NCBI GenBank assembly: GCA_025358355.1
Contig: JANYJX010000013.1
Coordinates: 1-33,145 of the forward strand
From: Actinomycetes bacterium
GTDB taxonomy: Bacteria > Actinomycetota > Thermoleophilia > Gaiellales > Gaiellaceae
Direction of reading: 5' to 3'
Length of the DNA stretch: 33,145 nucleotides
A model generated the notes under the pieces. That model ran no database searches. It was not told the DNA's origin and worked only from the letters and a program-made list of their open reading frames with translations. The translations under genes were made by a program, and so were the position numbers. Positions 21,838-30,898 of this stretch are shown piece after piece; within the stretch, counting starts at the first letter, position 1, and each line of letters opens with the position of its first letter.

Positions 21838-23661
21838 CTAACGAAATCCTGTCAACTCCGGCGCCAGCGGGTTCAGGGCCCTCGCTCGCCGGAGCGCGTT
21901 GGCCCGCTCCGGGCCGTTCGTCACGGTTGTGAGGTCGTACCAGGCGATCCAGCTCGTGGGGTTCCTATCGAGCGACTCGTGGAGGCTCTGCCGTGCCCGC
22001 GGGTCGTGGTGCTGGGCGCTTTGGCTTTCGCCGAGAAGCTGGAATGGCTGCGCCGCCCACGGCTGCCACGCGCGGGCCCGCCGCGCCTCGGCTGCGGCGC
22101 GGGCGTCGTCGCCTCTCGCGATCGCGCTCTTCGCAGCGTCGGCCGCGCGGTTGCCGCCGTTCACGACGAGGCCGACCACGAGCAGCGGCACGATCGCGGC
22201 GAGCCAGACCAACCGCTGCGCGCCGGTGAGTGGCTCGCGTGCCGTCTCACGTCGAGCGCGCACGAGCACGGCGCAGCCGCACGCGACCGCCGCAAGCGTG
22301 ATCGCCGGGATCTGCCAGTCCCAATCGAGACCGGCATGAACGAGCCAGGCCGCGTACGCCGATCCCGCCGCGACGGCGAGTGGATCCCGCCGGCAGCGGT
22401 GTAGCGCAACGAGAGGCGTGCCGAGCGCGAGCAGCAGGAGAGCGAGGCCGAGCGGCCCGACCTCGGCGAGCGTCTCCAGGTAGAGGCTGTGCGCGTTCCG
22501 AGCGTCGTTCGCGACCGGTCGCTTCTGCAGCCACCAGCGTTCGAAGCTGCCGCCACCTTCGCCGAGCAGGGGCCGTCGCTCGACCATCCGCACGGCGACT
22601 CGCCAGTAGGCGGTTCGTCCGCTTCCCGAGATGCTGAGCACCCGGCGATCGACGTTGCTGCCGGTGGCGGGCGGTGGCTCGCGGAGACGGTTGAGCGCAC
22701 GGTCAGCGATGCGCACCGGCCCGGCGGCGACGAGGAGCGCGACAGCCAGCGCTGCGCCGATGCCGCAGGCGCCGATCGCCCAGCGGGCGAGGCGCGGCGC
22801 AAATCTTGCAGTGAGTGCGCCGCCGACTCCGGCGGCGATCGTGAGCAGCACGAGCTCCCACGCGAGACGATGCCCTGCCGCGCGAGCGTCGGCCACGTCG
22901 AGGCCGGCCTGCGTTAGCGGCGATCGCTCCGCGAGCACGATCGCGGCGAGTGGCCATGGCGCGATGAGCAGCAGTCCGCCGGCCACCGCGCGCGAGCGCA
23001 CGACCGTGACGAACACGATCAGGCCGACGGCGAGCGCGAGGTATGAGCCTCGGCTCAGCGTCAGGTAGAGGACGACGACGAGCGGCAAGAGGGCCGCGGC
23101 ACTGAGCGCCCGGATCGGCCTGCTCGCTCCGACCAGCGCGAAGACGAGCGCGAGGACAAGCCCGATCGCCGCGAGCGAGCCGAGCGCGTTCGCGTAGCCG
23201 ATCGGCTCGACGAGCCTCGACCCCGAGAGCACGTCCGTGGCGCTTCCCATCCTGCCCTCGATCAGCCGCCTCTCGAGGGCGTAGAGCCCGACTGCGGTGA
23301 TCCCGCCGGTCATGCCGAGCAGCAAGGCCTGCACGCGTTCCCGTGAGAGCGCGAGGAGCACCGCGCCCGCGCCCGCGAGGTAGACGAGCGTCAACTCGGC
23401 CGCGAGAACAGGCTGATCGTCGCCGGGCGACCATGCGGTGGAGGCCAGCGTCCAGATCGCCAGCGCAAGCAGCCCGGCGAGCACGGCTGCGTCGGGTCGC
23501 GCGATCGTCGGCCGTTCGCGAAGCAGCACACCGATCAGCGCGATCAGGCCGAGCACGAGCAGCTCGACACCCCATTCCGACGGGAAGTAGCCGCCGCTGC
23601 GGAACGCGAGCGCTGCCGGTATCAACCCGGCGGCCACAGCCGTCGCGCTCCGTGCCAGCAT
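21838..23661 (-). CDS. O-antigen ligase-like polytopic membrane protein
   Basis: 607 aa with about 10-12 hydrophobic segments from residue 5 to about 500. RNAHSLYLETLAEVGPLGL, near residue 390, is the hallmark of the O-antigen ligase/Wzy-C family, in which a conserved histidine loop joins or polymerises glycans at the outer face of the membrane. A helical C-terminal tail of about 100 residues contains TPR-like Ala-rich units (ARAAAEARRARAWQPWAAQP). In a Gram-positive-type host it would act on a surface polysaccharide or glycoprotein rather than LPS; this is inference. ATG 23661 has TATCGT ending 6 nt upstream. No glycosyltransferase genes are adjacent, so it is an orphan locus. Confidence 0.85.
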   Translation of the reverse strand: MLARSATAVAAGLIPAALAFRSGGYFPSEWGVELLVLGLIALIGVLLRERPTIARPDAAVLAGLLALAIWTLASTAWSPGDDQPVLAAELTLVYLAGAGAVLLALSRERVQALLLGMTGGITAVGLYALERRLIEGRMGSATDVLSGSRLVEPIGYANALGSLAAIGLVLALVFALVGASRPIRALSAAALLPLVVVLYLTLSRGSYLALAVGLIVFVTVVRSRAVAGGLLLIAPWPLAAIVLAERSPLTQAGLDVADARAAGHRLAWELVLLTIAAGVGGALTARFAPRLARWAIGACGIGAALAVALLVAAGPVRIADRALNRLREPPPATGSNVDRRVLSISGSGRTAYWRVAVRMVERRPLLGEGGGSFERWWLQKRPVANDARNAHSLYLETLAEVGPLGLALLLLALGTPLVALHRCRRDPLAVAAGSAYAAWLVHAGLDWDWQIPAITLAAVACGCAVLVRARRETAREPLTGAQRLVWLAAIVPLLVVGLVVNGGNRAADAAKSAIARGDDARAAAEARRARAWQPWAAQPFQLLGESQSAQHHDPRARQSLHESLDRNPTSWIAWYDLTTVTNGPERANALRRARALNPLAPELTGFR

Positions 23662-23667
23662 CCCGCC

Positions 23668-23673
23668 ACGATA
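23668..23673 (-). promoter_or_regulatory. -10 element (TATCGT) of leaderless type
   Basis: TATCGT on the minus strand ends 6 nt before the ATG at 23661. Confidence 0.5.
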
Positions 23674-23758
23674 CGGCGAGCACTTGCGGGCGCACGTTCG
23701 CGTGATCGGGACTGGGGCGAGGAAACCGGGTGCGCACCCCGTATCTGGAGGCGTGCCC

Positions 23759-24976
23759 GTGCGCGCGCCACACCTTCAGCTCGTCCTGCGAGGGTTCGTC
23801 CTTGGCGCGTTCGCGTTCCTGCTGCGCGAGCTCGAGGACGTGGGGGAGGGGCTGCCGTTTGCGTTCGACGAGCACGGCCAAAAGGATGGGCCGGCGCTGT
23901 ACGAGTACCGCCCGCTCGTGCGCGGCTTCGTCGACGAGCGCTCGGCGCGGCTGCGCGGGCGCGACGACGCTTTGTTCGCGCTCGACGAGCTGCGGCGCGA
24001 GCCTGCTGCTGCGATCTTCGCGCGCGCCCACGCGGGGCCGAAGCCGTCCGAGGACGAGGCACTGTTCCGGACGATCCTGCTCGGACTCCTGATCTCGACA
24101 GCTGAGGCGTGCGGCGGTTTCGACTGGGACGACACAGCATTCGACCGTGCCTACGCGACGCTCGAGCAGTCGCTGTTCGGCGAGCACCGCACCTACCGGG
24201 CCGTCGCGCCGCTCGTCGGTCTATCGGTCGGAACGCAAATCGAGCTTGTTCCCGGACTTCGCGTGCGCGCGTTCGCGGAGGGCGAGCTGGCGCGCCATTG
24301 GCCCGAGGCCGCGAGCTTGTTGCCGCGCGACTTCGGACGGGAGGCAGACCGCTACTGCGTGCTCGAACTGCGAGCGAACCTTGGGGTGGGAGAGGAGGCA
24401 CCGGATGTTGCCGCCGAGATCGCCGATGCCGTGTCGGCGATTCGCCTGGCGACCGCTGCCCCGTTGGCCGCTGGTCCCGTGATCTTCGAGACGCTGGACG
24501 GTCGGCCGTTCGGGATCCGCCCGGTGTTGCCGATCGCCGCGACCCAGCCTCCGGGTGAGACCGATCGTCTCGACACGTTCCGCGGAGCTTTGGCCGGCGA
24601 GTTGCTGCTGCAGTTGGGTCGCGCTGATGCAGACACAGCGCTCGCGGAGGCGTTGGATCGCTGGGAGCTGTCGCTGTTCCAGAACGAGCCGTTCCGCGGT
24701 GAGCAGCTACGAGGTGCGCTGGCGGCACTGCTCGGCGAGACCTGGCCGTTGCGGACACCGGTGCTGGTCGAGACCGACGCGGCGCGACGCGAGAAGCTGC
24801 ACACCGATCTCGCGGCGCTCGCCACGCGAGGCGAGACGACGGCGGCGGCCGTGGACGCGGTCAGACGAGCGCTCGTCGAGGGACTTCGCCATCGCTCGCG
24901 CGATGAGCTGCTCCGTGACCTCGATCGAGAGCTTCTCGGTGTCGGCCGGCCCGGCACGCTCCTGCGCGCGTCGTAG
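23759..24976 (+). CDS. Uncharacterised soluble protein, about 405 aa
   Basis: I do not recognise this protein. It has no signal peptide or clear membrane helix and is rich in Leu, Ala, Arg and Glu. The first half has hydrophobic helices and an aromatic-acidic stretch (GGFDWDDTAFDRAYATLEQS). A central segment with strand-like sequence (RYCVLELRANLGV, GPVIFETLDGRPFGIRPVL) follows. The last ~140 residues are helical with charged pairs (EALDRWELSLFQNEPFRGEQ, RHRSRDELLRDLDRELLG). The helical end is loosely reminiscent of HEPN-type bundles, but no RxxxxH motif is seen and I do not assign it. GTG 23759 was chosen because GGAGG lies 7 nt upstream; GTG 23753 and an upstream start at 23684 are alternatives. 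Codon use and the ORF length support a real gene. Confidence 0.75.
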   Translation: MRAPHLQLVLRGFVLGAFAFLLRELEDVGEGLPFAFDEHGQKDGPALYEYRPLVRGFVDERSARLRGRDDALFALDELRREPAAAIFARAHAGPKPSEDEALFRTILLGLLISTAEACGGFDWDDTAFDRAYATLEQSLFGEHRTYRAVAPLVGLSVGTQIELVPGLRVRAFAEGELARHWPEAASLLPRDFGREADRYCVLELRANLGVGEEAPDVAAEIADAVSAIRLATAAPLAAGPVIFETLDGRPFGIRPVLPIAATQPPGETDRLDTFRGALAGELLLQLGRADADTALAEALDRWELSLFQNEPFRGEQLRGALAALLGETWPLRTPVLVETDAARREKLHTDLAALATRGETTAAAVDAVRRALVEGLRHRSRDELLRDLDRELLGVGRPGTLLRAS

Positions 24977-25010
24977 CCCTTCCCGACTCGCGGAGAATCG
25001 GCACAGAGTT

Positions 25011-25026
25011 GGCACGAAGTCGTGCC
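25011..25026 (+). terminator. Hairpin after the uncharacterised gene
   Basis: GGCACGA and TCGTGCC form a 7-bp perfect inverted repeat around a 2-nt centre (25011-25026), followed by TGTT. It is a candidate terminator 34 bp after the stop. Confidence 0.4.
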
Positions 25027-25037
25027 TGTTGCGCGGC

Positions 25038-25043
25038 TACCGT
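25038..25043 (+). promoter_or_regulatory. -10 element (TACCGT) of leaderless type
   Basis: TACCGT ends 6 nt before the ATG at 25050. Confidence 0.5.
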
Positions 25044-25049
25044 CGAGGG

Positions 25050-25295
25050 ATGGACGCGGCAGAGGCGGTTGAGGCAGAGGCGGTGCTCGAACGACTCGCG
25101 CGGATCGAAGCCCTCGATCGAGAGGGCGCACCGGCGGGGAGCCTGATCGACGAGTTGCGCGCGCTTATCACCGAGGCGCAGCTCTGGTCGAGGGCGGAAG
25201 GAGGTGAGGCAGGGAACGAAGCCGTGTCGCGATTGCAGTCGGCTCTCACTCCGGAAGTCGCGGTGCAGGCGCCAGCTGGCATGATCGCGGTGTGA
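25050..25295 (+). CDS. Small helical hypothetical protein
   Basis: 81 aa. The sequence is acidic and probably helical: MDAAEAVEAEAVLERLARIE, then SLIDELRALITEAQLWSRAE. No cysteine, signal peptide or known domain is seen. Evidence that it is a gene: an ATG with TACCGT ending 6 nt before it, as at other starts here, and a GTGA overlap of its stop with the start of the double-cupin gene. It probably belongs to the same transcript as that gene; function unknown. Confidence 0.65.
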   Translation: MDAAEAVEAEAVLERLARIEALDREGAPAGSLIDELRALITEAQLWSRAEGGEAGNEAVSRLQSALTPEVAVQAPAGMIAV

Positions 25296-26262
25296 ACCGG
25301 GACGGAGCGGTCAGCCACTGGGACGAGATCGTAGGCTCGCGCGCAGAGCGCGGTCATATCGCGGGTACCTGGCGCTCGCTCACCGGCGACAACTCGATCA
25401 CGGTCGGCGTCAAGCGAATCGAGATCGACCCGGGCATGTGGGCAACACCGCTGCACCTGAGAACTCGGAAGAAGAGATCTTCTACGTGCTCGGCGGCTCC
25501 GGGATCTCGATCCAATGGGACGGCGAGACGACCGAGGCGTTCGAGGTCGCGGCGGGCGACTGTCTCGTCCATCTGGCAACCGACTACGCGCACACGCTTC
25601 AGGCCGGCACCGACGGGCTCGATGTCCTGGCTTTCGGCGAGCGCCACAACGCGATGGGCTCCGCGTATCTGCCGCGTGCGGGCGTGTCGTGGGGGCTCGG
25701 TAAGTGGACGCGTGTCGGCGATCCGGAGGATCACCCGTGGAAACGTGAGGCTGAAGCCGGCGCGCCCGATGTCCCGGAGATATCACCGCGGCCCGAGCGC
25801 ATCGTCAACAAGTCCGCGGTCGAGCCGTTCCTGTGGGCGAAGACGACTATCCACTCGAGCTGGATCAACATCGCTGACGCCGCCGGCTCCGACCGCACGG
25901 GCATGAGCCTCGTCACGGTCGAGCCGGGCATGTACATGGCGCCGCCGCACTGCCACTCCGCGGAGGAGGAGATCTTCGTCGTCCTCGACGGAGAGGGAGA
26001 GCTCGAGCTCTGGCCGAGCGCGCGCCGTGGCGGCGAGGTCGAGACGAGGCCAATCCGTGCTGGCCACACCGTCGCCCGTCCGGCCGGAACTCAGCGCCCG
26101 CACGCGATTCGAGCCGGCGCCCGGGGAGTCACCGTCCTCGCGTACGGCGCGCGCGACCCGAACGACATCACGTACTACCCGCGCTCCGGCAAGGTCAGCC
26201 TGAGCGGCGTCGGCGTCATCGGCCGCATCGAGCAGCTCGACTACGACGATGGCGAGGACTGA
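25292..26262 (+). pseudogene. Two-domain cupin protein, interrupted by a frameshift
   Basis: Two cupin domains encoded in two frames. The first ~56 codons (25292 to about 25459, ending IEIDPGMWATPLHL) are in one frame; the rest, from NSEEEIFYVLGGSG to the stop at 26262, is in the next. Adding one G after cacctg near 25459 restores HLENSEEEIF and a 323-aa protein. Domain 1 includes DCLVHLATDYAHTL; domain 2 includes MYMAPPHCHSAEEEIFVVLD and RPAGTQRPHAI, with the metal-binding histidine pattern of cupin-2. Such proteins bind metals and small molecules; substrate unknown. The rest of the reading frame is intact and well conserved, so a sequencing or assembly deletion is as likely as a real mutation. 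Confidence 0.8.
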
Positions 26263-26317
26263 CCCGTCCGTCGATCTGTTGCAGGAAACCGCCGGACAGT
26301 ATTGAACGTCAGGCACC

Positions 26318-27253
26318 ATGGGCTTGATGCGTCTACTTCCGCGACCGCACGACCGGTCCGAACCGGAACCGCGTGAACCTGAGATCGTTGCGGAGCCGAT
26401 GACCCGAGAACCAGCCGAGACGCCCGCAGCCGATGCAGTGGCGCCGATCGTGACCGAAAGCTCCACCGGCGTGCGCATCCTCGTCCTCGCCAACCAGAAG
26501 GGCGGCGTCGCGAAGACGACGACGACGCTAAACCTTGGTGTCGCTTTCAGCGAGATGGGCTATCGCGTCCTACTCATCGACCTGGATCCGCAGGGCAACC
26601 TGACGATGAGCCAGGGGCTGAACCCGGATTCGATCGAGCGGTCGATGTTCGACGTGCTCGTCCATCGCGTCCCGCTCTCCGACATCATCCATCACCGCGA
26701 AGTCGATCTTGCGGTCTCCTCGATCGACCTCGCCGGGGCCGAGCTGGCCCTCGCCGCGATGATGGGTCGAGAGCGTGCGCTCGAGAAGGCGTTCGTCGAG
26801 GTGCGCGACAAGTACGACATCATTCTCGTCGACACGCCGCCGTCGCTCGGCCTGCTCACGATCAACGCGTTTGTCGCCGCGACCGGCGTGATCGTCCCCG
26901 TGCAGTGCGAATACCTCTCACTGCGCGGCCTCGTGCAGCTCGAGAACACGCTCGCGATGGTGCGCGAGAACCTCAACCCGCGCGTCGCGGTCGAGGGCAT
27001 CGTCGCGACGATGTTCGACGGTCGCACGCTGCACGCGCGCGAGGCGATCGAGATCCTCGAGGAGAACTTCGGCGACCTCGTCTACAAGACGCGCATCCGC
27101 AAAACTATCCGCTACGCCGAAGCGCCCGTGAAGGGCAGTTCGGTGCTGAAGTACGACCCGACCGGTTCTGCCGCCGAGGCGTACCGCGATCTGGCGAAAG
27201 AGATCCACAAGAAGGAAGAAGCCCGCAAGAAGGCAGCCGGCCATGGCGCGTAA
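26318..27253 (+). CDS. ParA/Soj-family ATPase with Pro/Glu-rich N-terminal tail
   Basis: 311 aa. The ParA/MinD-type ATPase core starts near residue 52: deviant Walker A KGGVAKTT (61-68), switch DLDPQGN (88-94) and DTPPSLG (near 173). These proteins dimerise on ATP and position DNA, cell-division proteins or other cargo. The first ~50 residues are an acidic Pro/Glu-rich tail ([14 protein letters not shown]) not seen in typical Soj proteins. No parB follows; ftsZ starts inside its last codons (11-bp overlap), so a role in placing the division ring, as for MipZ or MinD, is plausible but inferred. TATTGA ends 13 nt before the ATG as a possible -10. Confidence 0.88.
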   Translation: MGLMRLLPRPHDRSEPEPREPEIVAEPMTREPAETPAADAVAPIVTESSTGVRILVLANQKGGVAKTTTTLNLGVAFSEMGYRVLLIDLDPQGNLTMSQGLNPDSIERSMFDVLVHRVPLSDIIHHREVDLAVSSIDLAGAELALAAMMGRERALEKAFVEVRDKYDIILVDTPPSLGLLTINAFVAATGVIVPVQCEYLSLRGLVQLENTLAMVRENLNPRVAVEGIVATMFDGRTLHAREAIEILEENFGDLVYKTRIRKTIRYAEAPVKGSSVLKYDPTGSAAEAYRDLAKEIHKKEEARKKAAGHGA

Positions 27254-28712
27254 ACGGGCCAGTATGCGCGAAGGGCCGCTCGCCGAGCTGTTCCGCCAGA
27301 CAGAGGCAGCCAAGCGCACGAGTGGCAACGATCCGTCCTCCGCCGAGCCGCCAGCTGCGCCCGCCGAGCCGGCCCCGGCGAGTCGCGACGAGGTTGTGCT
27401 CGAAGCGACCGTCGAGCACGTCTACGACTTCGATTCGCCCACGATCTTGATCCCACCCCCGGCCGCGGTCGTGCCAAAGATCGCGCCAGAGTCTGTAGTC
27501 GAGCCAGAGCCTGTAGCCGAAGCGGCGCCTGAGCTCGAGCCGGAACCTGAGCCGGAGCCCGCGCCGCCCACCCCGCGCGAGCGCCCGTACGAGCCGCCAG
27601 CAAGTCGTTTCCTGCAGCCGATGCCGGGCTCGGCAGCCCGCCTGGAGATCTCGCAGCACGCGGATGTCACGTCGTATCTCGCGGTGATCCGCGTCGTCGG
27701 CGTCGGTGGCGCCGGCCTGAACGCCGTGAACCAGATGATGGACGCCGGCATCGCGCAGGTCGATTTCGTCGCGGTGAACACCGATGCCCAGCAGCTCGCC
27801 TTGTGCGATGCGCCGGTGAAGATCCACATCGGCCAGGAGATCACGCAGGGACTCGGCTCGGGCGCCGATCCGGAGACGGGCCGCCGCGCCGCTGAGGAGA
27901 GCTACGACGCGATCAAGCAGGCGCTGCGCGGGGCGGACATGGTCTTCGTCACGGCGGGCGAGGGTGGTGGCACCGGAACGGGTGCGGCGCCGGTGGTCGC
28001 GCGGATCGCTCGCGAGGTCGGCGCGCTGACGGTCGGCATCGTCACGACCCCGTTCAAGTTCGAAGGAACCCGCAGGCGCCAGTCGGCCGATGCAGGCGTC
28101 GAAGCTTTGCGTGCCGCTTGCGACACGACGATCGTGATCCCGAACGACCGACTGCTCGAGGTGCTCGACCGTTCGACCTCGATGCTCGACGCGTTCCGCA
28201 TCGCCGACGATGTCCTCCGCCAGGGCGTCCAGGGGATCTGCGACCTGATCACGATGCCCGGCCTGATCAACCTCGACTTCGCCGACGTGCGCACCGTGAT
28301 GTCGAACGCCGGCTCTGCGTTGATGGGTATCGGCTACTCCGAGAGCGACAACCGCGCCCGCGAAGCCGCCGAGCGCGCGCTCAGATCGCCACTCATCGAC
28401 ACCGAGATCGTTGGCGCCAAGGGCATCCTGCTTTCGATCGCCGGCGGTGAAGATCTCACGCTGCTGGAAGTCCACGAGGCAGCCGAGGTTGTGCGCCAGG
28501 CCGCGATGGACGAGACCAACATCATCTTCGGCGCCACCATCGACGAGCGCCTGAACGGCCAGGTTTGGGTCACGGTCGTCGCAACGGGTCTTGGTGGTGC
28601 GGGGCGCCGTAGGACAATCGTGCCGAGCTTCTCCGACGCCGACGACCGGTCGCGCACGCGCGTCGCCAGCTCGTCCGGCGACGACTCGGAGCTGCCGAGC
28701 TTCCTCCGCTAG
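27243..28712 (+). CDS. ftsZ: FtsZ with ~145-residue Pro/Glu-rich N-terminal extension
   Basis: 489-aa tubulin-like GTPase that forms the cytokinetic ring. The core begins near 146 ([19 protein letters not shown]). [14 protein letters not shown] (237-250) is the GTP loop in its actinobacterial TAGEGG form. NLDFADV (343-349) is the T7 loop that completes the GTPase site of the next subunit. A short linker leads to [10 protein letters not shown], a good C-terminal conserved peptide for partner binding. Typical FtsZ starts a few residues before the core; here about 145 residues of Pro/Glu/Ala-rich sequence precede it (for example [19 protein letters not shown]). The ATG at 27243 overlaps parA by 11 bp, and no other dcw-cluster genes are adjacent. 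Confidence 0.93.
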   Translation: MARKRASMREGPLAELFRQTEAAKRTSGNDPSSAEPPAAPAEPAPASRDEVVLEATVEHVYDFDSPTILIPPPAAVVPKIAPESVVEPEPVAEAAPELEPEPEPEPAPPTPRERPYEPPASRFLQPMPGSAARLEISQHADVTSYLAVIRVVGVGGAGLNAVNQMMDAGIAQVDFVAVNTDAQQLALCDAPVKIHIGQEITQGLGSGADPETGRRAAEESYDAIKQALRGADMVFVTAGEGGGTGTGAAPVVARIAREVGALTVGIVTTPFKFEGTRRRQSADAGVEALRAACDTTIVIPNDRLLEVLDRSTSMLDAFRIADDVLRQGVQGICDLITMPGLINLDFADVRTVMSNAGSALMGIGYSESDNRAREAAERALRSPLIDTEIVGAKGILLSIAGGEDLTLLEVHEAAEVVRQAAMDETNIIFGATIDERLNGQVWVTVVATGLGGAGRRRTIVPSFSDADDRSRTRVASSSGDDSELPSFLR

Positions 28713-29396
28713 TAGCGTCTGCGCGCGAGGGCGAGGAGCCCTGCGAGACCGACGCCGATCGACGCGGCGGTAATCCACGAGCTGGAACGCGGTGCCGATC
28801 GAGAGGCCGACGGCGCTTGGCATTCCGCCGCGAGAGAGTGCGAAGGCGACGGCCGCTGCTCCGACCTCGACGTTCCCCGGCATGACGGCGAACGTCCCGG
28901 CGACCTCGACGGCGGCAAGAGTCGTGACTGCGACGCCGAGAGGATGCACGACGCCGAACGCACACGTGATCGTCGCAGCCGCAGTCAGGCGCGCGGCGGT
29001 CGCGAGCCCGATCCAGGCTCCGACGCGTAGGCAGCCGAGTCGTCGGCGAAACGCGATCGCCAGCACCAGCTCTGCGGTCGAGAGAGCGAGAACCGCGGGC
29101 ACGGGAAACGGCAGAGAGGCATGGCCGAGGCCGACAGCGACAACTACGCCAACACAGACAAGCCGGGCAGCGCCGATTGCCGCAACCGTCGCCGCGACGC
29201 TCGCCACCGAACCGGGGGCGCCCGCCGCCTTCCCGTAGAGCGCGAGCCGCGTGCAACCATCGATGCCAGCCGGGGTGACGGAACTGACGAGCGAGCCGAT
29301 GCTCTAGCGGACGATCGCGTCGCGTAGGGTCAGCTCGCGCCCATGCGATACGAGCTCGGCGCGCCACGCGCATCCGCCGTATACGGCCGCAAGCAA
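28709..29396 (-). pseudogene. Decayed flippase-like (LPG synthase TM/UPF0104) membrane protein
   Basis: Read on the minus strand, pieces of one polytopic membrane protein follow in order: GCAWRAELVSHGRELTLRDA, an in-frame TAG at 29306-29304, then IGSLVSSVTPAGIDGCTRLA, AATVAAIGAARLV, AVMPGNVEVGAAAVAFALS, and, after a frame change near 28775, ITAASIGVGLAGLLALARR and the stop at 28709. The GSLVNSVTPAG-like block and PGN-x-G-x-G-like block are typical of the lysylphosphatidylglycerol-synthase transmembrane family. The N-terminal helices are missing or unrecognisable in 29397-29530. With a nonsense codon, a frameshift and a lost N-terminus, it is a pseudogene rather than an error. Its stop overlaps the ftsZ stop. 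Confidence 0.75.
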
Positions 29397-29517
29397 GTGG
29401 CTCAACACGATCTCCCTCGCGTCTTCGGGATTGCGGCAAGATTCCCCGGCCACCGCTTTGCGTTGACACCGCCTGGTCACCGCATCGCCACAGTCTCGCG
29501 CCGTGGAAGCCGCGAAG

Positions 29518-29523
29518 TAGGCT
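29518..29523 (+). promoter_or_regulatory. -10 element (TAGGCT) of leaderless type
   Basis: TAGGCT ends 7 nt before the GTG at 29531. The TTGACA at 29463 is too far away to pair with it. Confidence 0.5.
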
Positions 29524-29530
29524 CCTCCGC

Positions 29531-30898
29531 GTGAAAGGGGCAATCGCTGCCGGGCATCCGCTGACGGCGAAGGCAGGCGCTCGCGTGCTCGCTGCGGGCG
29601 GCAACGCAGTCGACGCGCTGGTCGCGGCCGCGCTCGCCGCCTTCGTCACCGAGGGGCCGCTGACCGGGCCGACCGGCGGTGGCTTCCTCCTCGTCCACGT
29701 CGGCGGCGTGACCACGATGCTCGACTGCTTCTTCGCTGTTCCGAGCGTCCGTCTCGGCGAGATAGACGAGGTCGTCATCGACTTCGCGGACGCATCGACG
29801 CAGACATTCCACGTCGGCGAAGGCTCGGTCGCGGTGCCGGGGCTGCTCCATGGGCTGACTGAGACGGCGCGGCGCTTCGGCTCGCGCGCGTGGGCTGATC
29901 TCGTCGAGCCCGCTCTCGAGCTCGCGCGAGTCGGCGTCGACCCGACCCCGGAGCAGGCGTTCCTGCACGAGATCCTCGTTCCGATCCTGCAGCGCAGCGA
30001 CGCGGGTCGCGCTGTCTACGGCGACGCGACACGGGTCGACACGAGCGGGCTCGTTCCGACGCTCGAGGCGATTCGCGACCGTGGATCGGCGGTTGCCGCG
30101 GAGCTGCTCCCAGAGCTCGCCGCCGACCTCGCTGCGTACGAGCCGCGCGAGCTCGAGCCGCGTCGCACGCGCTTTCGCGACGCCGATGTGCGCACCGTCC
30201 CGAGTCCGTCGAAGGGCGGTGCGATCGTTGCCGAGATCCTGCGCCTGCTCGATTCGCGCGAGCCGGCCGGCCTTGAGGCGCTCGCCGCGGCGGTCGGCCA
30301 GGCCTATGCCGGTCCCGTCTCGCCGACGCGCATCACCGGCACGACCCACATCTCGGTCGTCGACGCAGCCGGCAACGCGGCGGCGCTGTCGTCGACGCTC
30401 GGCTCGGGCTCGGGGGTGTTCCGCGGCGGCTCGCAGCTGAACAACATGCTCGGCGAGCTGGATGTGATCGGTGACCTCGAGCAGACCCCAGGCACCAGGC
30501 TGCCGAGCATGATGACGCCGACGCTCGTTCTTGCCGACGGCCGTCCACGTCTTGTGATCGGTAGCGCGGGCTCCGTGCGGCTGGCGGGCGCGATCGCCCA
30601 GGTTGCCTACCGTGTCGTCGGAACGGGGCAGCCCGTTGCCGAGGCGATCGCCGCGCCGCGCGTGCACGTTGAGGGCAGGGTCGAAGGCGGGGTCGAGGGC
30701 GGCGTCGCGCACGTCGAAGGCGGCTGGGCGGACGACGAGATCGAGCAGCTCGAGCGGTCGGGCGCGTGGGAGGTCGTCCGCTGGGCCGGCCGCAATCTGT
30801 TCTTCGGCGGCGTCTCGGCGGTCGAGACGACGGCCGACGGCTCGCTCGCGGCCGCCGGCGATCCGCGGCGCGGCGGACGCGGGATGGTCGTCGCGTGA
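29531..30898 (+). CDS. Gamma-glutamyltransferase-family protein, short form
   Basis: 455-aa Ntn-hydrolase of the gamma-glutamyltranspeptidase family. The N-terminus has AAGHPLTAKAGARVLAAGGNA and GPTGGGFLLVH. The nucleophile block is TTHISVVDAAGNAAALSSTLG (first Thr near 271), where such proteins cleave themselves into two subunits. NNMLGE and SAGSVRLAGAIAQV resemble the substrate-binding loops. It is shorter than the usual 550-580 aa and has no signal peptide, so it is probably cytosolic. A small repeat (VEGRVEGGVEGG) lies near residue 380. GTG 29531 has a -10 7 nt upstream. The next gene overlaps by GTGA. Activity on glutathione is inferred from the family only. Confidence 0.88.
   Translation: MKGAIAAGHPLTAKAGARVLAAGGNAVDALVAAALAAFVTEGPLTGPTGGGFLLVHVGGVTTMLDCFFAVPSVRLGEIDEVVIDFADASTQTFHVGEGSVAVPGLLHGLTETARRFGSRAWADLVEPALELARVGVDPTPEQAFLHEILVPILQRSDAGRAVYGDATRVDTSGLVPTLEAIRDRGSAVAAELLPELAADLAAYEPRELEPRRTRFRDADVRTVPSPSKGGAIVAEILRLLDSREPAGLEALAAAVGQAYAGPVSPTRITGTTHISVVDAAGNAAALSSTLGSGSGVFRGGSQLNNMLGELDVIGDLEQTPGTRLPSMMTPTLVLADGRPRLVIGSAGSVRLAGAIAQVAYRVVGTGQPVAEAIAAPRVHVEGRVEGGVEGGVAHVEGGWADDEIEQLERSGAWEVVRWAGRNLFFGGVSAVETTADGSLAAAGDPRRGGRGMVVA

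Noticed and set aside
25450-25475. Programmed frameshifting in the double-cupin gene
   Set aside because: No slippery heptamer or downstream pseudoknot is apparent; a one-base deletion explains it.
27105-29207. 700-codon minus-strand frame antisense to ftsZ
   Set aside because: Only its first ~170 codons match a membrane protein family; the rest is a shadow of ftsZ reached after a frameshift.
29463-29468. TTGACA as the -35 of the gamma-glutamyltransferase gene
   Set aside because: It is 49 bp from the -10 at 29518, and no -10 lies 16-19 bp after it.
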